From Rhizobium sp. Q54 (GTDB lineage: Bacteria; Pseudomonadota; Alphaproteobacteria; Rhizobiales; Beijerinckiaceae), in contig CAMCUC010000021.1 of NCBI GenBank assembly GCA_945878875.1, forward strand, positions 1-41,839: a stretch of 41,839 nucleotides of DNA, read 5' to 3'. Below are positions 23,696-31,694 of this stretch, in pieces; position 1 is the stretch's first letter; the number at the start of each line of letters is the position of its first letter. The position numbers were made by a program, and so were the translations under genes. Under the pieces are notes generated by a model. The model was given only the letters and a program-made list of their open reading frames with translations, did not search any database and had not been told where the DNA came from.

Positions 23696-25351
23696 ATGGC
23701 GTTTTGCGTTGGCGTTGAACGATTGGGCCGGGGTCCGCTGAAAATTGCAGCCGGTCTTGGCGCATTCATGGTCATGTACGCAGCCATCACGCCGGCTGAG
23801 GCGAACAGCAAGCGCAAGAAGGCGCCCTCCTATTCGCCCCCCTATGCGTCCATCGTCGTCGACGCCAACACCGGCAAGGTGCTGTTTGGCGAGAACGAAA
23901 ACGCCCTGCGCCACCCCGCCTCGATCACCAAGGTCATGACGCTCTACATGCTGTTTGAGCAGATGGAGCGCGGCAAAATCCGGCCCGACAGCCTGATCCG
24001 CGTGTCGGCCAACGCCGCCCGCCAGCCGCCCACTAAAATCGGCCTTCGGGCGGGCTCGACCATCAGCGTGGACAACGCCATCAAGTCGCTCGTCACCAAA
24101 TCCGCCAACGACATAGCTGTGGCCATCGCCGAGCATTTGGGCGGCAGCGAGGAAGAATTTGCCCGGCAGATGACCGCAAAGGCGCGTGCGCTTGGCATGT
24201 CGCGCACCACTTTCGCCAATGCGTCCGGCCTGCCCAACCCCCGGCAGGTGACGACGGCGCGCGACCTGACGATCCTTGGTCGCTCCGTTCAGGAGCGCTT
24301 TCCCAAGCAATACGCCTATTTCGCTTTGCCCGGCTTCCAGTTTTCCGGCTCAACCATTCGCAACCACAACAAGCTGCTGGGCCGCATCGAAGGCGTGGAC
24401 GGCATCAAGACCGGCTATACCCGCGCCTCAGGCTTCAATCTGCTGACGTCCGCCAAGCGCGACAACCGGCGGATCGTCGCCGTGGTGCTGGGCGGGCGCT
24501 CGGGCGGCCATCGCGACAACATCATGGCGGGCCTCGTCGAGGATCACATTGATCGCGGCGCCCGTGGCCGTTCGGCCCCGATGATCGCCGAGAACAATGC
24601 GCCCAGCAGTGCTTCGCTTGAGCGCGCCATCGAGACGGCGGAAGCTCGCGCGCCGGTTGCGGCTCCAGCGCCAGTGCCTGCGCCTGTCGCCCGCGCGCCG
24701 GAAGCTGCCCCGGCGCGTGCGGTCGAGCAGGCGCCAAGAGAAAACATGCTCCCGTCAATGCAGCTTGCGGCTTATGCGCCTGACGAGCGCGCCCGCCCCG
24801 CCGTGATTTCAGGCTCCGCCCGCGACGACGGTTCGACCACCGCCTCGATCCGCTCCTCAACGCCGTCAAGCTCGAATGGCGCCACGCCGACCATGCGCTG
24901 GGTCTCGGGTCCGCGCGGCATCGTGTCCGGCCAGCCAGCCAGCCTGCCCCAGGCTTCGGGCGGCGGATTGTTCCCGCCAGCGCCAATTCCGGCAGCTGAG
25001 CCAACCCGAATTGCATCCAGCGCGCCCAATACGCTTTCCCTGCCGACCCAGCAGAGCGTTCAGTCGCGTGAGCCCGACAACAGCGCCCAACGTCCGGCCT
25101 TCGCCAAAACCGGCGTGATGATTCAGGTCGGCGCCACCGACGACCTCGAAAAGGCCAACGCTTTGCTGGCCCGCGCCCGCGTGCAGGGCAAGGGAGCGCT
25201 GGCGAGCGCGCGCCCGTTTACTGAGAAAGTGTCGAAGGGCAGCGAAACCATGTGGCGGGCGCGCTTTGCCGGCCTCGACGAGGCGCGGGCGGAAGCTGCG
25301 TGCAAGACTTTGAAACGTTCCGGGATCGCCTGCTTCACGACCCGAAACTAA
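23696..25351 (+). CDS. D-alanyl-D-alanine carboxypeptidase (S11/PBP5 type) with C-terminal SPOR domain
   Basis: This periplasmic penicillin-binding protein trims the terminal D-Ala from peptidoglycan stem peptides. ATG 23696 follows GGAG and starts a signal peptide (IAAGLGAFMVMYAAITPAEA). The active-site motifs are S76-I-T-K, S136-A-N and K238-T-G. After the catalytic domain comes a Pro/Ala/Ser-rich linker of roughly 200 residues (APVPAPVARAPEAAPA and similar). A SPOR-like domain (VMIQVGATDDLEKANALLARAR ... ACKTLKRSGIACFTTRN) ends the protein; SPOR domains bind denuded glycan at the division septum. At about 551 residues it matches the S11-SPOR fusions seen in alphaproteobacteria. It is divergent from the phasin gene. 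Confidence 0.94.
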   Translation: MAFCVGVERLGRGPLKIAAGLGAFMVMYAAITPAEANSKRKKAPSYSPPYASIVVDANTGKVLFGENENALRHPASITKVMTLYMLFEQMERGKIRPDSLIRVSANAARQPPTKIGLRAGSTISVDNAIKSLVTKSANDIAVAIAEHLGGSEEEFARQMTAKARALGMSRTTFANASGLPNPRQVTTARDLTILGRSVQERFPKQYAYFALPGFQFSGSTIRNHNKLLGRIEGVDGIKTGYTRASGFNLLTSAKRDNRRIVAVVLGGRSGGHRDNIMAGLVEDHIDRGARGRSAPMIAENNAPSSASLERAIETAEARAPVAAPAPVPAPVARAPEAAPARAVEQAPRENMLPSMQLAAYAPDERARPAVISGSARDDGSTTASIRSSTPSSSNGATPTMRWVSGPRGIVSGQPASLPQASGGGLFPPAPIPAAEPTRIASSAPNTLSLPTQQSVQSREPDNSAQRPAFAKTGVMIQVGATDDLEKANALLARARVQGKGALASARPFTEKVSKGSETMWRARFAGLDEARAEAACKTLKRSGIACFTTRN

Positions 25352-25429
25352 AGATCTGCGGGCGGTTCGGAACCACCCGGATAGTGAGTTGTTGCGTATG
25401 AGTTCCAGTTTTGTCGTCGCGTACGGGAG

Positions 25430-26188
25430 TTATCCATGACGACGCATGAGTATGTCCTTGGCCTCGTTGACCCGGGCCGCGAGGCTCGTCGTCCCCCCGT
25501 GATCGGGATGAATTTTCTTCATCAGCGCGCGATGCGCCCGCGTGATTTCATCCCCCGTCGCGTTCTTTTGAAGTCCCAGGACTTCATAAGCTTCATCCTC
25601 GGACATCGCGCCGATCCGCCCGCCATTGGCGCGCCAGGCGTCTCGATCACCCTCGTCTGTCGCACGCCAGTCGGGAAACCGGCGATCCATATAAGCTTCC
25701 AATAAGCGCACGCCCTCAAAATCGTCGCGCCTGCAATCGCGCAGCAGCTGGCGCAATTCCGCATCGCCCAGTTCTGCGAGCCGGCGGCCCTCAAAAGCGC
25801 CGGCCAGTATAGATCCGTCCACAGTGCCTGAATCGTGATCGAGCTCCATTTCCAGCATCGCCGAGCGCACGCGCGAGACCGCTGGCGCCGATCCCTGCCG
25901 GACGTTGCGGAACCCTTTGGCCCAGCCCGGAGGCGCCCCGAGGCCCAGCAACCAGAGGCCGATGCCGCCCACGCCCATCGCAAAATCCCAGCGCCCGCGC
26001 AAAAACAGCAGCCCCGCCAGCCCAAGCACGAAAAGCCCGCCGATTGTTTTGATCGCACGCGCAACGCTGGCTGGCGGCGTGCGCGCAAACCAGCGAATGC
26101 CCCACCACGCCAAAAACAAAATACCGGCCGCCAGAATAAAATTCGCCAAAACAGCCTCCGCTAGCGCATCTGGCCAAGGAGCAGACAC
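25430..26188 (-). CDS. membrane-anchored J-domain protein
   Basis: The N-terminus has hydrophobic helices (AVLANFILAAGILFLAWWGI, TIGGLFVLGLAGLLFLRG, MGVGGIGLWLLGLG). A soluble region follows that includes LRDCRRDDFEGVRLLEAYMDRRFPDWR. The last 60 residues form a J domain (SEDEAYEVLGLQKNATGDEI ... KKIHPDHGGTTSLAARVNEAKD) with the HPD that stimulates DnaK ATPase. This C-terminal placement with N-terminal membrane segments resembles the Tim14/DjlA-type co-chaperones. The start is GTG 26188, overlapping the VWA-like gene by 28 bp; a later start would remove part of the first helix. Substrate and role are unknown. It shares a strand with the VWA-like gene, suggesting cotranscription. Confidence 0.85.
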   Translation of the reverse strand: MSAPWPDALAEAVLANFILAAGILFLAWWGIRWFARTPPASVARAIKTIGGLFVLGLAGLLFLRGRWDFAMGVGGIGLWLLGLGAPPGWAKGFRNVRQGSAPAVSRVRSAMLEMELDHDSGTVDGSILAGAFEGRRLAELGDAELRQLLRDCRRDDFEGVRLLEAYMDRRFPDWRATDEGDRDAWRANGGRIGAMSEDEAYEVLGLQKNATGDEITRAHRALMKKIHPDHGGTTSLAARVNEAKDILMRRHG

Positions 26189-26868
26189 GCCGCCGCCCCG
26201 CCCTCGCGCGCCTGTTTCTCCAGCGCCGAGCGCCCGCCAGCAGCATACGCAGCAGCCGCCCCCAGAAGATCGGCCAGACGCTGGGGCGCGTTTGCGTCAA
26301 ACGTCGCGAAGGCGCCGCCGGTGATCCGCGCGATCTCGCCAAACGCCTGCCGCGCAACAGGTTCTGCCCCTTCCTGAAACATGAAGGCCTTGACGCCAAG
26401 CAGCGCGACCTGCCCCGCCAGCGCGCAAAGCTCGTCCACATGTTCTTCCATCGCGTCGCCGACGTAAATCAGCGCGCCGACAGGCTTGACGCCCGCCTCC
26501 GTGCGCACATGTTCGAGCACGCGGGCGATTTGCGTGTGGCCGCCCTGGCAGGAAATCTTCCCCATCAACGCGCCAAGCCCGGCGCCGTCGGCCACAAAGC
26601 GCGAGGCGCGGCATTCGTTCAGCCCGCGAAAATACACCAATTGCGCATCCAGCCCGCCGAGCTTGCCCGCGACCTCGAACATGCGGGTTTGCAGGCGCTG
26701 CGCCATGTCCCACGTCGGCTGGCGGCTCATGGTGGCGTCGAGCGCAAAAATCATCCGCCCGCGGCTGGCGGACGCCGCCACGACGGATTTGCCTTTCAGC
26801 GCGTCCAAAAACGTATCGACCGCTACAGATGAGGCCCGCGAGAGCGATTTGTCGTGAGGCTGCGCCAT
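26161..26868 (-). CDS. VWA-like protein of unknown function
   Basis: This is a 235-residue protein reading as a von Willebrand factor A fold. The first strand RGRMIFALDATMSRQPTWD carries a D-x-T-x-S version of the MIDAS motif. LDAQLVYFRGLNECRASRF and GVKPVGALIYVGDAMEEHVD fill the expected second and third positions. It has Cys-rich ISCQGGHTQIARVLEHV and a C-terminal helical tail (YAAGGRSALEKQAREGG). There is no signal peptide, so it is cytoplasmic. ATG 26868 was chosen; the upstream extension to 26931 is unsupported. It ends inside the J-domain gene (28-bp overlap), so a membrane J-protein and VWA pair may be coexpressed. No AAA+ partner is adjacent. Confidence 0.8.
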   Translation of the reverse strand: MAQPHDKSLSRASSVAVDTFLDALKGKSVVAASASRGRMIFALDATMSRQPTWDMAQRLQTRMFEVAGKLGGLDAQLVYFRGLNECRASRFVADGAGLGALMGKISCQGGHTQIARVLEHVRTEAGVKPVGALIYVGDAMEEHVDELCALAGQVALLGVKAFMFQEGAEPVARQAFGEIARITGGAFATFDANAPQRLADLLGAAAAYAAGGRSALEKQAREGGAAACLLLGQMR

Positions 26869-26936
26869 GATCGTCCTCAAACCGCCGGAATGGGCCAGCA
26901 CGATAGATCGGGTTTCGCGCCCAAAACGCAAGATGG

Positions 26937-27374
26937 TTATAACAGACCCAGCTCGCGCAATTCCTTGCGCAGCTCGTCGGGCATGTCCGCCATTTCGCTC
27001 AACCCCCCGGTCATGTCGGCGGGCTTTTCATGATCGGCCAGATAGCGCCAGCCCTGAAACGGCCTCTGCCGACGCGGCACGACGGGCACAACCTTGGGCG
27101 CGAGCACCAATTGGCAACGGTTGATCCCGCTCGCGTCGGTATAGGGTCGCAGCTCCGTCAACTCCTGCCGGGCCGCGATCTGGCCCTTGATGACCCAATA
27201 GAGCGAGCCGCCGTCAAGCAGCTCGGCCGACCGCTTGGGGATCATCCGCGTGGTATGAAACTGCTCGGCCTTTTCGCCGCGCGAATTGCGCGACTTCAGG
27301 ACCAGTTTGACCCAGTCCTCAAGCTCGCGAACAGATTCGGTACCCACGCTCAATTTAAGAAGATGCAACGCCAT
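26937..27374 (-). CDS. DUF1489 family protein
   Basis: This is a 145-residue protein of an alphaproteobacterial family of unknown function. Hallmarks are the opening MALHLLKLSVGTESVRELEDW, the THRM-like HTTRMIPKRSAELLDGGSLYWVIKG, the central QLVLAPKVVPVVPRRQRPFQGWRYL and the end DMPDELRKELRELGLL. The WRYL motif and length fit DUF1489. It sits on the same strand just upstream of the VWA-like gene (68 bp), and the GST gene is on the same strand upstream. No catalytic residues can be assigned. Confidence 0.9.
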   Translation of the reverse strand: MALHLLKLSVGTESVRELEDWVKLVLKSRNSRGEKAEQFHTTRMIPKRSAELLDGGSLYWVIKGQIAARQELTELRPYTDASGINRCQLVLAPKVVPVVPRRQRPFQGWRYLADHEKPADMTGGLSEMADMPDELRKELRELGLL

Positions 27375-27424
27375 TATGGACTTGTGGCCGAGCGGGGCCG
27401 GAAGGGCAAGGGGGCTTTGGCGGC

Positions 27425-28078
27425 TTACATCGCGTCGTATTTCTCAACCCGCCACTTCTCCTTCGCCGCATCCTTGTGCCAGGCCGCCCAGGCGGGCAGC
27501 GCCATGATCGCGTCCATATAGGCGCGCGTGGTCGCAGAGACCGGGATTTCATAGATATGCAGGCGGTTGACGACGGGCGCGAACATGGCGTCCACCGCGC
27601 CGAACTTGCCAAACAGGAACGGCCCGCCGCGCCCGTATTTGGCGCGCGCAGCCGCCCATGCGGCTTCAAGCCGCGCCACATTGGCTAGCGTCTCCGGCGT
27701 CAGCTCAATCGCTTTTGGCTCGCGACGGAAATTCGTCGGGCAATTCTGGCGCAGCGCCATAAAGCCCGCGTGCATTTCATTGGCGAGCGAGCGCGCATAA
27801 GCCCGCGCGGCTTTCGTTTTGGGCCAGATGTTTTTAGCGGGATATTTTTCCGCCAGATATTCCATGATCGCCAAAGATTCCCACACCTGCACGTCGCCAT
27901 CGACCAGCACGGGAACCTTGCCGGTGGGTGAGAGCTTCTCCAGCTTCTTCTTGCCCGCCTCGTCGTAGATGTTGACGACCGTCTCCTCGAACGGAATGTG
28001 GAACGCGCCCATGAGAAGCCACGGGCGCAGCGACCACGACGAATAAGCCTTGTTGCCAATGACGAGCCCGAGCGGCAT
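27425..28078 (-). CDS. glutathione S-transferase family protein
   Basis: This is a 217-residue GST-like protein. The N-terminal thioredoxin-fold domain reads LVIGNKAYSSWSLRPWLLM, with the Ser-rich site expected for glutathione binding. The cis-proline and gamma-site segment is GKVPVLVDGDVQVWESLAIMEYLAEKYP. The C-terminal all-helical domain includes PFLFGKFGAVDAMFAPVVNRL, the N-capping box and hydrophobic staple of GSTs. ATG 28078 was chosen; the frame stays open upstream to 28273, but that part runs through an intergenic repeat. The substrate is unknown. Confidence 0.9.
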   Translation of the reverse strand: MPLGLVIGNKAYSSWSLRPWLLMGAFHIPFEETVVNIYDEAGKKKLEKLSPTGKVPVLVDGDVQVWESLAIMEYLAEKYPAKNIWPKTKAARAYARSLANEMHAGFMALRQNCPTNFRREPKAIELTPETLANVARLEAAWAAARAKYGRGGPFLFGKFGAVDAMFAPVVNRLHIYEIPVSATTRAYMDAIMALPAWAAWHKDAAKEKWRVEKYDAM

Positions 28079-28155
28079 GTGATTCTCCGGAGGTTGAGAG
28101 CACGCTTGCGTGTTTAGCAGCATTGGCGTCGGCATCAATCTGATTGTCCCAAGCA

Positions 28156-28237
28156 CGTCATGGCGGCGAAGGCCGTCATCCACGGCAGGTCGCGCGCATG
28201 CAGCCTGCCGTGGGTCCCGGCCTTCGCCGGGATGACG
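28156..28237. repeat. 34-bp imperfect inverted repeat
   Basis: The arms 28156-28189 (CGTCATGGCGGCGAAGGCCG then TCATCCACGGCAGG) and 28204-28237 are inverted copies with about five mismatches around a 14-nt loop. The shared sequence CGTCATxxCGGCGAAGGCCG resembles a dispersed intergenic repeat common in Hyphomicrobiales. It lies in the roughly 240-bp gap between the divergent GST and DUF599 genes and may influence both promoters. Confidence 0.85.
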
Positions 28238-28318
28238 CAGGAGCTCGAACACCCCGTCGTGACCCCGCGACACGCTTGGCCTAGTGTATGAGTGATTCGA
28301 ACCAACGGATGATGCGCT

Positions 28319-29038
28319 ATGCTCGGCCTCGACATTCCTGACCTTATCGCCCTCGCCTTCTTTATTTTAGTGTGGGCAATTTATCATTTCGTGATTGAAC
28401 GCGGCGGGCAAAGCGGCGTCAACGGCATGATTGCGCAATATCGCATGGGCTGGATGACGCAGATGTCGGAGCGTGACGTGCGCATCGTCGATGCTTCCAT
28501 TATGGGGTCGCTGCAGAATGGCACGGCGTTTTTTGCCTCCACCTCGCTGCTGGCGATCGGCGCCTGCGCGACGCTGCTGGGCTCGGTCGACGAGATGGCC
28601 AAAATAGCAGGCGATCTGCCGCTCGGGGTCGCAGCCAGCCGCGCAGTGCTGGAGGTGAAGATCATCGGCCTGCTGCTGATTTTTGGCTATGCCTTCTTCA
28701 AGTTTGGCTGGTCTTACCGATTGTTCAATTACGCCGCGATTCTGGTCGGCGCGACGCCTGCCGCAAAATCCCCCGATGCGCGCGAACGGGCGCGAATCGC
28801 GGGGCGCGCAGGCTTGATGGGCGTTGCGGCGGCGCGCCATTTTACACGCGGGCAGCGCGCTTTCTTCTTCGCGCTCGCCTATCTTGGCTGGTTTCTTGGC
28901 CCCTATGTCTTCATGGCGATGACGGCCTTCGTGCTGCTGGTCATGTGGCGGCGCCAGTTTGGATCGGACGCGCGCGAGGCGTTGCTTTGGGAGCCCCCGG
29001 AAGATCCCGCCAAAGACGACAGCGCCGGCCCCGCTTGA
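28319..29038 (+). CDS. DUF599 family membrane protein
   Basis: This is a 239-residue inner-membrane protein of the DUF599 family, function unknown. It opens with a short helix (IPDLIALAFFILVWAIYHFVIE). The conserved cytoplasmic loop YRMGWMTQMSERDVRIVDASIMGSLQNGTAFFAS follows. Next come three more hydrophobic segments (LLLIFGYAFFKFGWSYRLFNY, a middle one, and AFFFALAYLGWFLGPYVFMAMTAFVLL). The ASIMGSLQNGTAFFASTSLL motif is the family signature. It starts with ATG 28319 and is followed 31 bp later by the DUF3253 gene in the same direction. Confidence 0.9.
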   Translation: MLGLDIPDLIALAFFILVWAIYHFVIERGGQSGVNGMIAQYRMGWMTQMSERDVRIVDASIMGSLQNGTAFFASTSLLAIGACATLLGSVDEMAKIAGDLPLGVAASRAVLEVKIIGLLLIFGYAFFKFGWSYRLFNYAAILVGATPAAKSPDARERARIAGRAGLMGVAAARHFTRGQRAFFFALAYLGWFLGPYVFMAMTAFVLLVMWRRQFGSDAREALLWEPPEDPAKDDSAGPA

Positions 29039-29069
29039 CGCGCGCGCTCGCAGGCTCCATTCACCCTGG

Positions 29070-29396
29070 ATGTCGAAAGAACCCAAATCCAAAGATTCAA
29101 AACCCGCCGAGACCGAAGAAAAGTCGAAGAAGCGCGCCAGCGTTGAGGACGCGATTCTTGAGCTTTGCGCAGAAATCGGTCCGATGAAGAGCATCTGCCC
29201 CACAGACGCAGCGCGCGCTTTCGCCAAGGCGCGCGGCGAGGAAGATCTGGCTTGGCGCAATTGGCTGCACCATGTGCGCTCGGCCGCCATCGGGCTCGCC
29301 CGTCAGGGACGATTGGTGATCTATCGCAAGGGCAAGCCCGCTGACCCGGATGATTTTCGCGGCGTCTATCGACTCGGCCTGCCGCGCATAGATTAA
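29070..29396 (+). CDS. DUF3253 domain protein
   Basis: This is a 108-residue protein with a Lys/Glu-rich N-terminal tail of about 25 residues (KEPKSKDSKPAETEEKSKK). A DUF3253 domain follows: SVEDAILELCAEIGPMKSICPTDAARAFAK, LAWRNWLHHVRSAAIGLARQGRLVIYRKGKP and the end FRGVYRLGLPRID. The fold reads like a winged helix, and a DNA or RNA role is possible but unproven. ATG 29070 lies just past the DUF599 stop, and the pair is probably one unit. The open frame upstream of 29070 is in the DUF599 coding region and is discarded. Confidence 0.88.
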   Translation: MSKEPKSKDSKPAETEEKSKKRASVEDAILELCAEIGPMKSICPTDAARAFAKARGEEDLAWRNWLHHVRSAAIGLARQGRLVIYRKGKPADPDDFRGVYRLGLPRID

Positions 29397-29400
29397 AACG

Positions 29401-30195
29401 CTAGGGCGCTGGAAACAGCGCCTGCGTTCGTCCGGTCAGGCGGTAAGCGATCAGTCCGATGTATTCGCGGACAGCCCGCGTTGCGCGCGTCATGCCGTCA
29501 ACCAGATCAAACACGGCGCGAAAATCTCCCGGTGCGCCGAATGTCGTATAATCGACCGGATATGGCGTGACTGGAAAATCCGCAGCGCGGAACACGCCCA
29601 TCGAGCGCGGCATGTGTCAGGCCGACGTCACCAAGAGCCATGTCTCGCCTTCGCCCGGCTTCAGCATTTCGCGCGTGAACAGCGCGTTCTCATGCGTGTT
29701 GCGAGAGCGATCTTCATAAACGATCCGCTCGGGCGCAATCCCCATCGCAGGCAGCATGAGCCGCGCGATCTCAACCTCGGTCGCCACGTTCTGGTCGAGC
29801 ACGCCGATGCCGCCGGTGAACACCACCCGCGCTTGCGGAAAGCGCTGCGCCAGAGCGGCCGCCTCGATCATGCGCGAGCCAGCCTCCTGCACGTCGAGCG
29901 AGTCGCGCGCTCTGGATATTGCAGGCTTCAAGCCGCCGCCCAGAATGATGATGCCGGTCGGCGCCGCCATCGGCTCGGCGGGACGGGCAAAGCGATCCTC
30001 CAGCGGGCGGATCAACGCCGCGCTGAAAGGACCAAAGCCCAATAGTAAAAAGCCAAGCGCGGAGACGGCGACCGCTGCGCGCGCTGTGCGCTGAAAACGC
30101 GTGAACAGGCCAATCGCGCCCAGCAGCAGCAGCAGCGCAAGCAAATTGCCGGGGGCCGCCACCAGCCAGAAGACTTTTGAAAATTGAAAAAACAT
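29401..30195 (-). pseudogene. ydcF-like DUF218 protein interrupted by one in-frame TGA
   Basis: This gene would encode a roughly 263-residue inner-membrane protein of the YdcF/DUF218 family, linked to envelope glycan or peptidoglycan metabolism. The N-terminal half (30195-29617) has two helices (NLLALLLLLGAIGLF, AAVAVSALGFLLLGFGPFSAALI). The core follows: TGIIILGGGLKP, RVVFTGGIGVLDQ and EDRSRNTHENALFTREML. Translation then reads LLVTSA, TGA (29619-29617), HMPRSMGVFRAADFPV and on to ALFPAP at 29401. Both halves are in the same frame and abut perfectly, so only a nonsense codon separates them. Homologs usually have Tyr, Trp or Phe at that position; TGG to TGA would be a single transition. Nonsense mutation, sequencing error and readthrough remain possible. 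Confidence 0.85.
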
Positions 30196-30203
30196 TCGTC
30201 CGC

Positions 30204-30818
30204 CTAGGACAGAGGCAATTCCAGAACTTTAGACGACGGGCGCGCGCGAACCGCTTCATACCAGCGTTGCAAATGCACTAAATCAGGACGCTCCAGCGGC
30301 AAGTTGGCCCAGCGATGAACGACAGGCGCAATCGCGCAATCAGCCATGCCAAAGGCCTCGCCCGTGACGAAGGCCTGACGCGAAAGTAGCTCATTCAGAA
30401 GGCCAAAATTGACATCGCAGGCAAGGCGCGCAGCTTCAAACGATTGCGGATCGCCAGTGCCGGGCGCGCGTACCAGCGGCAGAAACAGCGTGTTGACGGG
30501 GTTCAGCAGCGTGGTGAGCTGCCAGTCCATCCAGCGCCCGGCGGACGCACGCGTTTTTGCATCCAACGGCCAGAGCACGCCCGGCGCGTATTCAGCGCAA
30601 AGATAACGCACGATGGAATTGGATTCCCATAATACAAACCCGTCATCGTCAAGCGTCGGCACGAGGCCGTTGGGATTCATCGCGCGATAGTCGGGGGTAT
30701 TTACAATTCCAAACGCAAGCCCGGCGTCAATGCGCTGATAGGGGCGGCCAATTTCCTCCAGCGCCAGAAGCGCTTTCTGCACGTTCAGCGAATTGGTGCG
30801 GCCCCAGATGCGCAGCAT
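30204..30818 (-). CDS. glutathione S-transferase family protein
   Basis: This is a 204-residue GST. The N-terminal thioredoxin-fold domain begins MLRIWGRTNSLNVQKALLALEEIGRPYQRID. The cis-Pro segment is NPNGLVPTLDDDGFVLWESNSIVRYLC, the typical glutathione gamma-site region. The C-terminal helical domain has ASAGRWMDWQLTTLLNPVNTLFLPLV and FVTGEAFGMADCAIAPVVHRW. It resembles the beta/theta-like GSTs of proteobacteria. ATG 30818 starts the protein. It lies 9 bp upstream of the interrupted ydcF and 9 bp downstream of the GH25 gene on the same strand, so all three may share a transcript. Confidence 0.9.
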   Translation of the reverse strand: MLRIWGRTNSLNVQKALLALEEIGRPYQRIDAGLAFGIVNTPDYRAMNPNGLVPTLDDDGFVLWESNSIVRYLCAEYAPGVLWPLDAKTRASAGRWMDWQLTTLLNPVNTLFLPLVRAPGTGDPQSFEAARLACDVNFGLLNELLSRQAFVTGEAFGMADCAIAPVVHRWANLPLERPDLVHLQRWYEAVRARPSSKVLELPLS

Positions 30819-30827
30819 GTTTTATCC

Positions 30828-31646
30828 TTATTTGCCCTTCAGCCAGGCGTCCCATTGTGCGCGCGTGCCGTAGAAGGCGTTGCGGTCGATCTTGCCGCGC
30901 ACGCCGGGCAGGCGCCCGTCCGATTGGTATTGCCAGAACGTCCAGCGACGGCCGGGATAATGCACGTGCGGCGCATATTTTGTCGAGCGGACCCACACCG
31001 GATAATCCTTGAATTCGTTGGGGTGCATGATGTGGGCGTAGAAATCCACGGTGACGTAGATCACCGGCTTCTTGCCGTAATGGCGCTCCATGTCGATCAG
31101 CATTTCGCGCATTTCCGCCAGCACTTCCGGGCGATGCAAGATGCGCTTGCAGGTTTTGGAGGTTGGCGTGGCCTCCACGTCAAGCACGGGCGGCAGAGCG
31201 GTTGGGTCCACTGGCACGTTGCGCTTGAACCAGTCTATCTCCTCGTGCGGCGTGCGGCACCAGTGCACGAAGTGATAGGCGCCGCGCGGGATGCCGGCAG
31301 CCTTGGCGCCGTTCCAGTTCTCCACGAATTTCGGGTCGAGGTGATCGCCGCCTTCAGTCGCCTTGATCCATGCGAATTTAACGCCGGAGGCTTTCAGCGC
31401 CCGCCAGTCGATGTCGCCCTGATAGCGCGATACGTCGATGCCGTGGATGGCGAAGGCGCTCGGATGCAGATCGGTGAAATGCTCATTGCCGGCGCCGGGC
31501 CGGGCGCCCTCCCCCGATCCGTCTTCCGGCAAAAATGGAATGCCGCCGCCGCAAGCAGACAACAACAGCGCCAGCGCGCCGATGCTGGCGATGCGGCAGG
31601 TAAAGCGCTTCAACGCGCGCGAGGAACTTAAGCAAACCTTCAACAT
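30828..31646 (-). CDS. GH25 (Chalaropsis-type) lysozyme-like lipoprotein
   Basis: This is a predicted muramidase of glycoside hydrolase family 25. The catalytic barrel starts AIHGIDVSRYQGDIDWRAL (catalytic Asp) and contains FAWIKATEGGDHLDPKF, GAYHFVHWCRTPHEEIDWF and PPVLDVEATPTSKTC (Asp and Glu). The end is RRWTFWQYQSDGRLPGVRGKIDRNAF. The N-terminus is a lipoprotein signal: ASIGALALLLSACGGG, with Cys as the lipidation site. So it would be anchored in the envelope and face the periplasm. ATG 31646 was chosen over an upstream TTG. It may act in cell-wall remodelling; GH25 is less common in Gram-negatives than in Gram-positives. Confidence 0.93.
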   Translation of the reverse strand: MLKVCLSSSRALKRFTCRIASIGALALLLSACGGGIPFLPEDGSGEGARPGAGNEHFTDLHPSAFAIHGIDVSRYQGDIDWRALKASGVKFAWIKATEGGDHLDPKFVENWNGAKAAGIPRGAYHFVHWCRTPHEEIDWFKRNVPVDPTALPPVLDVEATPTSKTCKRILHRPEVLAEMREMLIDMERHYGKKPVIYVTVDFYAHIMHPNEFKDYPVWVRSTKYAPHVHYPGRRWTFWQYQSDGRLPGVRGKIDRNAFYGTRAQWDAWLKGK

Positions 31647-31694
31647 GGGCCGCAAATTAAAGCCATGTTGGTAACAGAGCGTTAAGCGGCAAGG

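Noticed and set aside
29617-29619. TGA as selenocysteine or reassigned tryptophan
   Set aside because: TGA ends several genes here (map, coxD, YkgJ-like), so it is a normal stop; YdcF has no known selenocysteine form and no selenocysteine machinery was seen.
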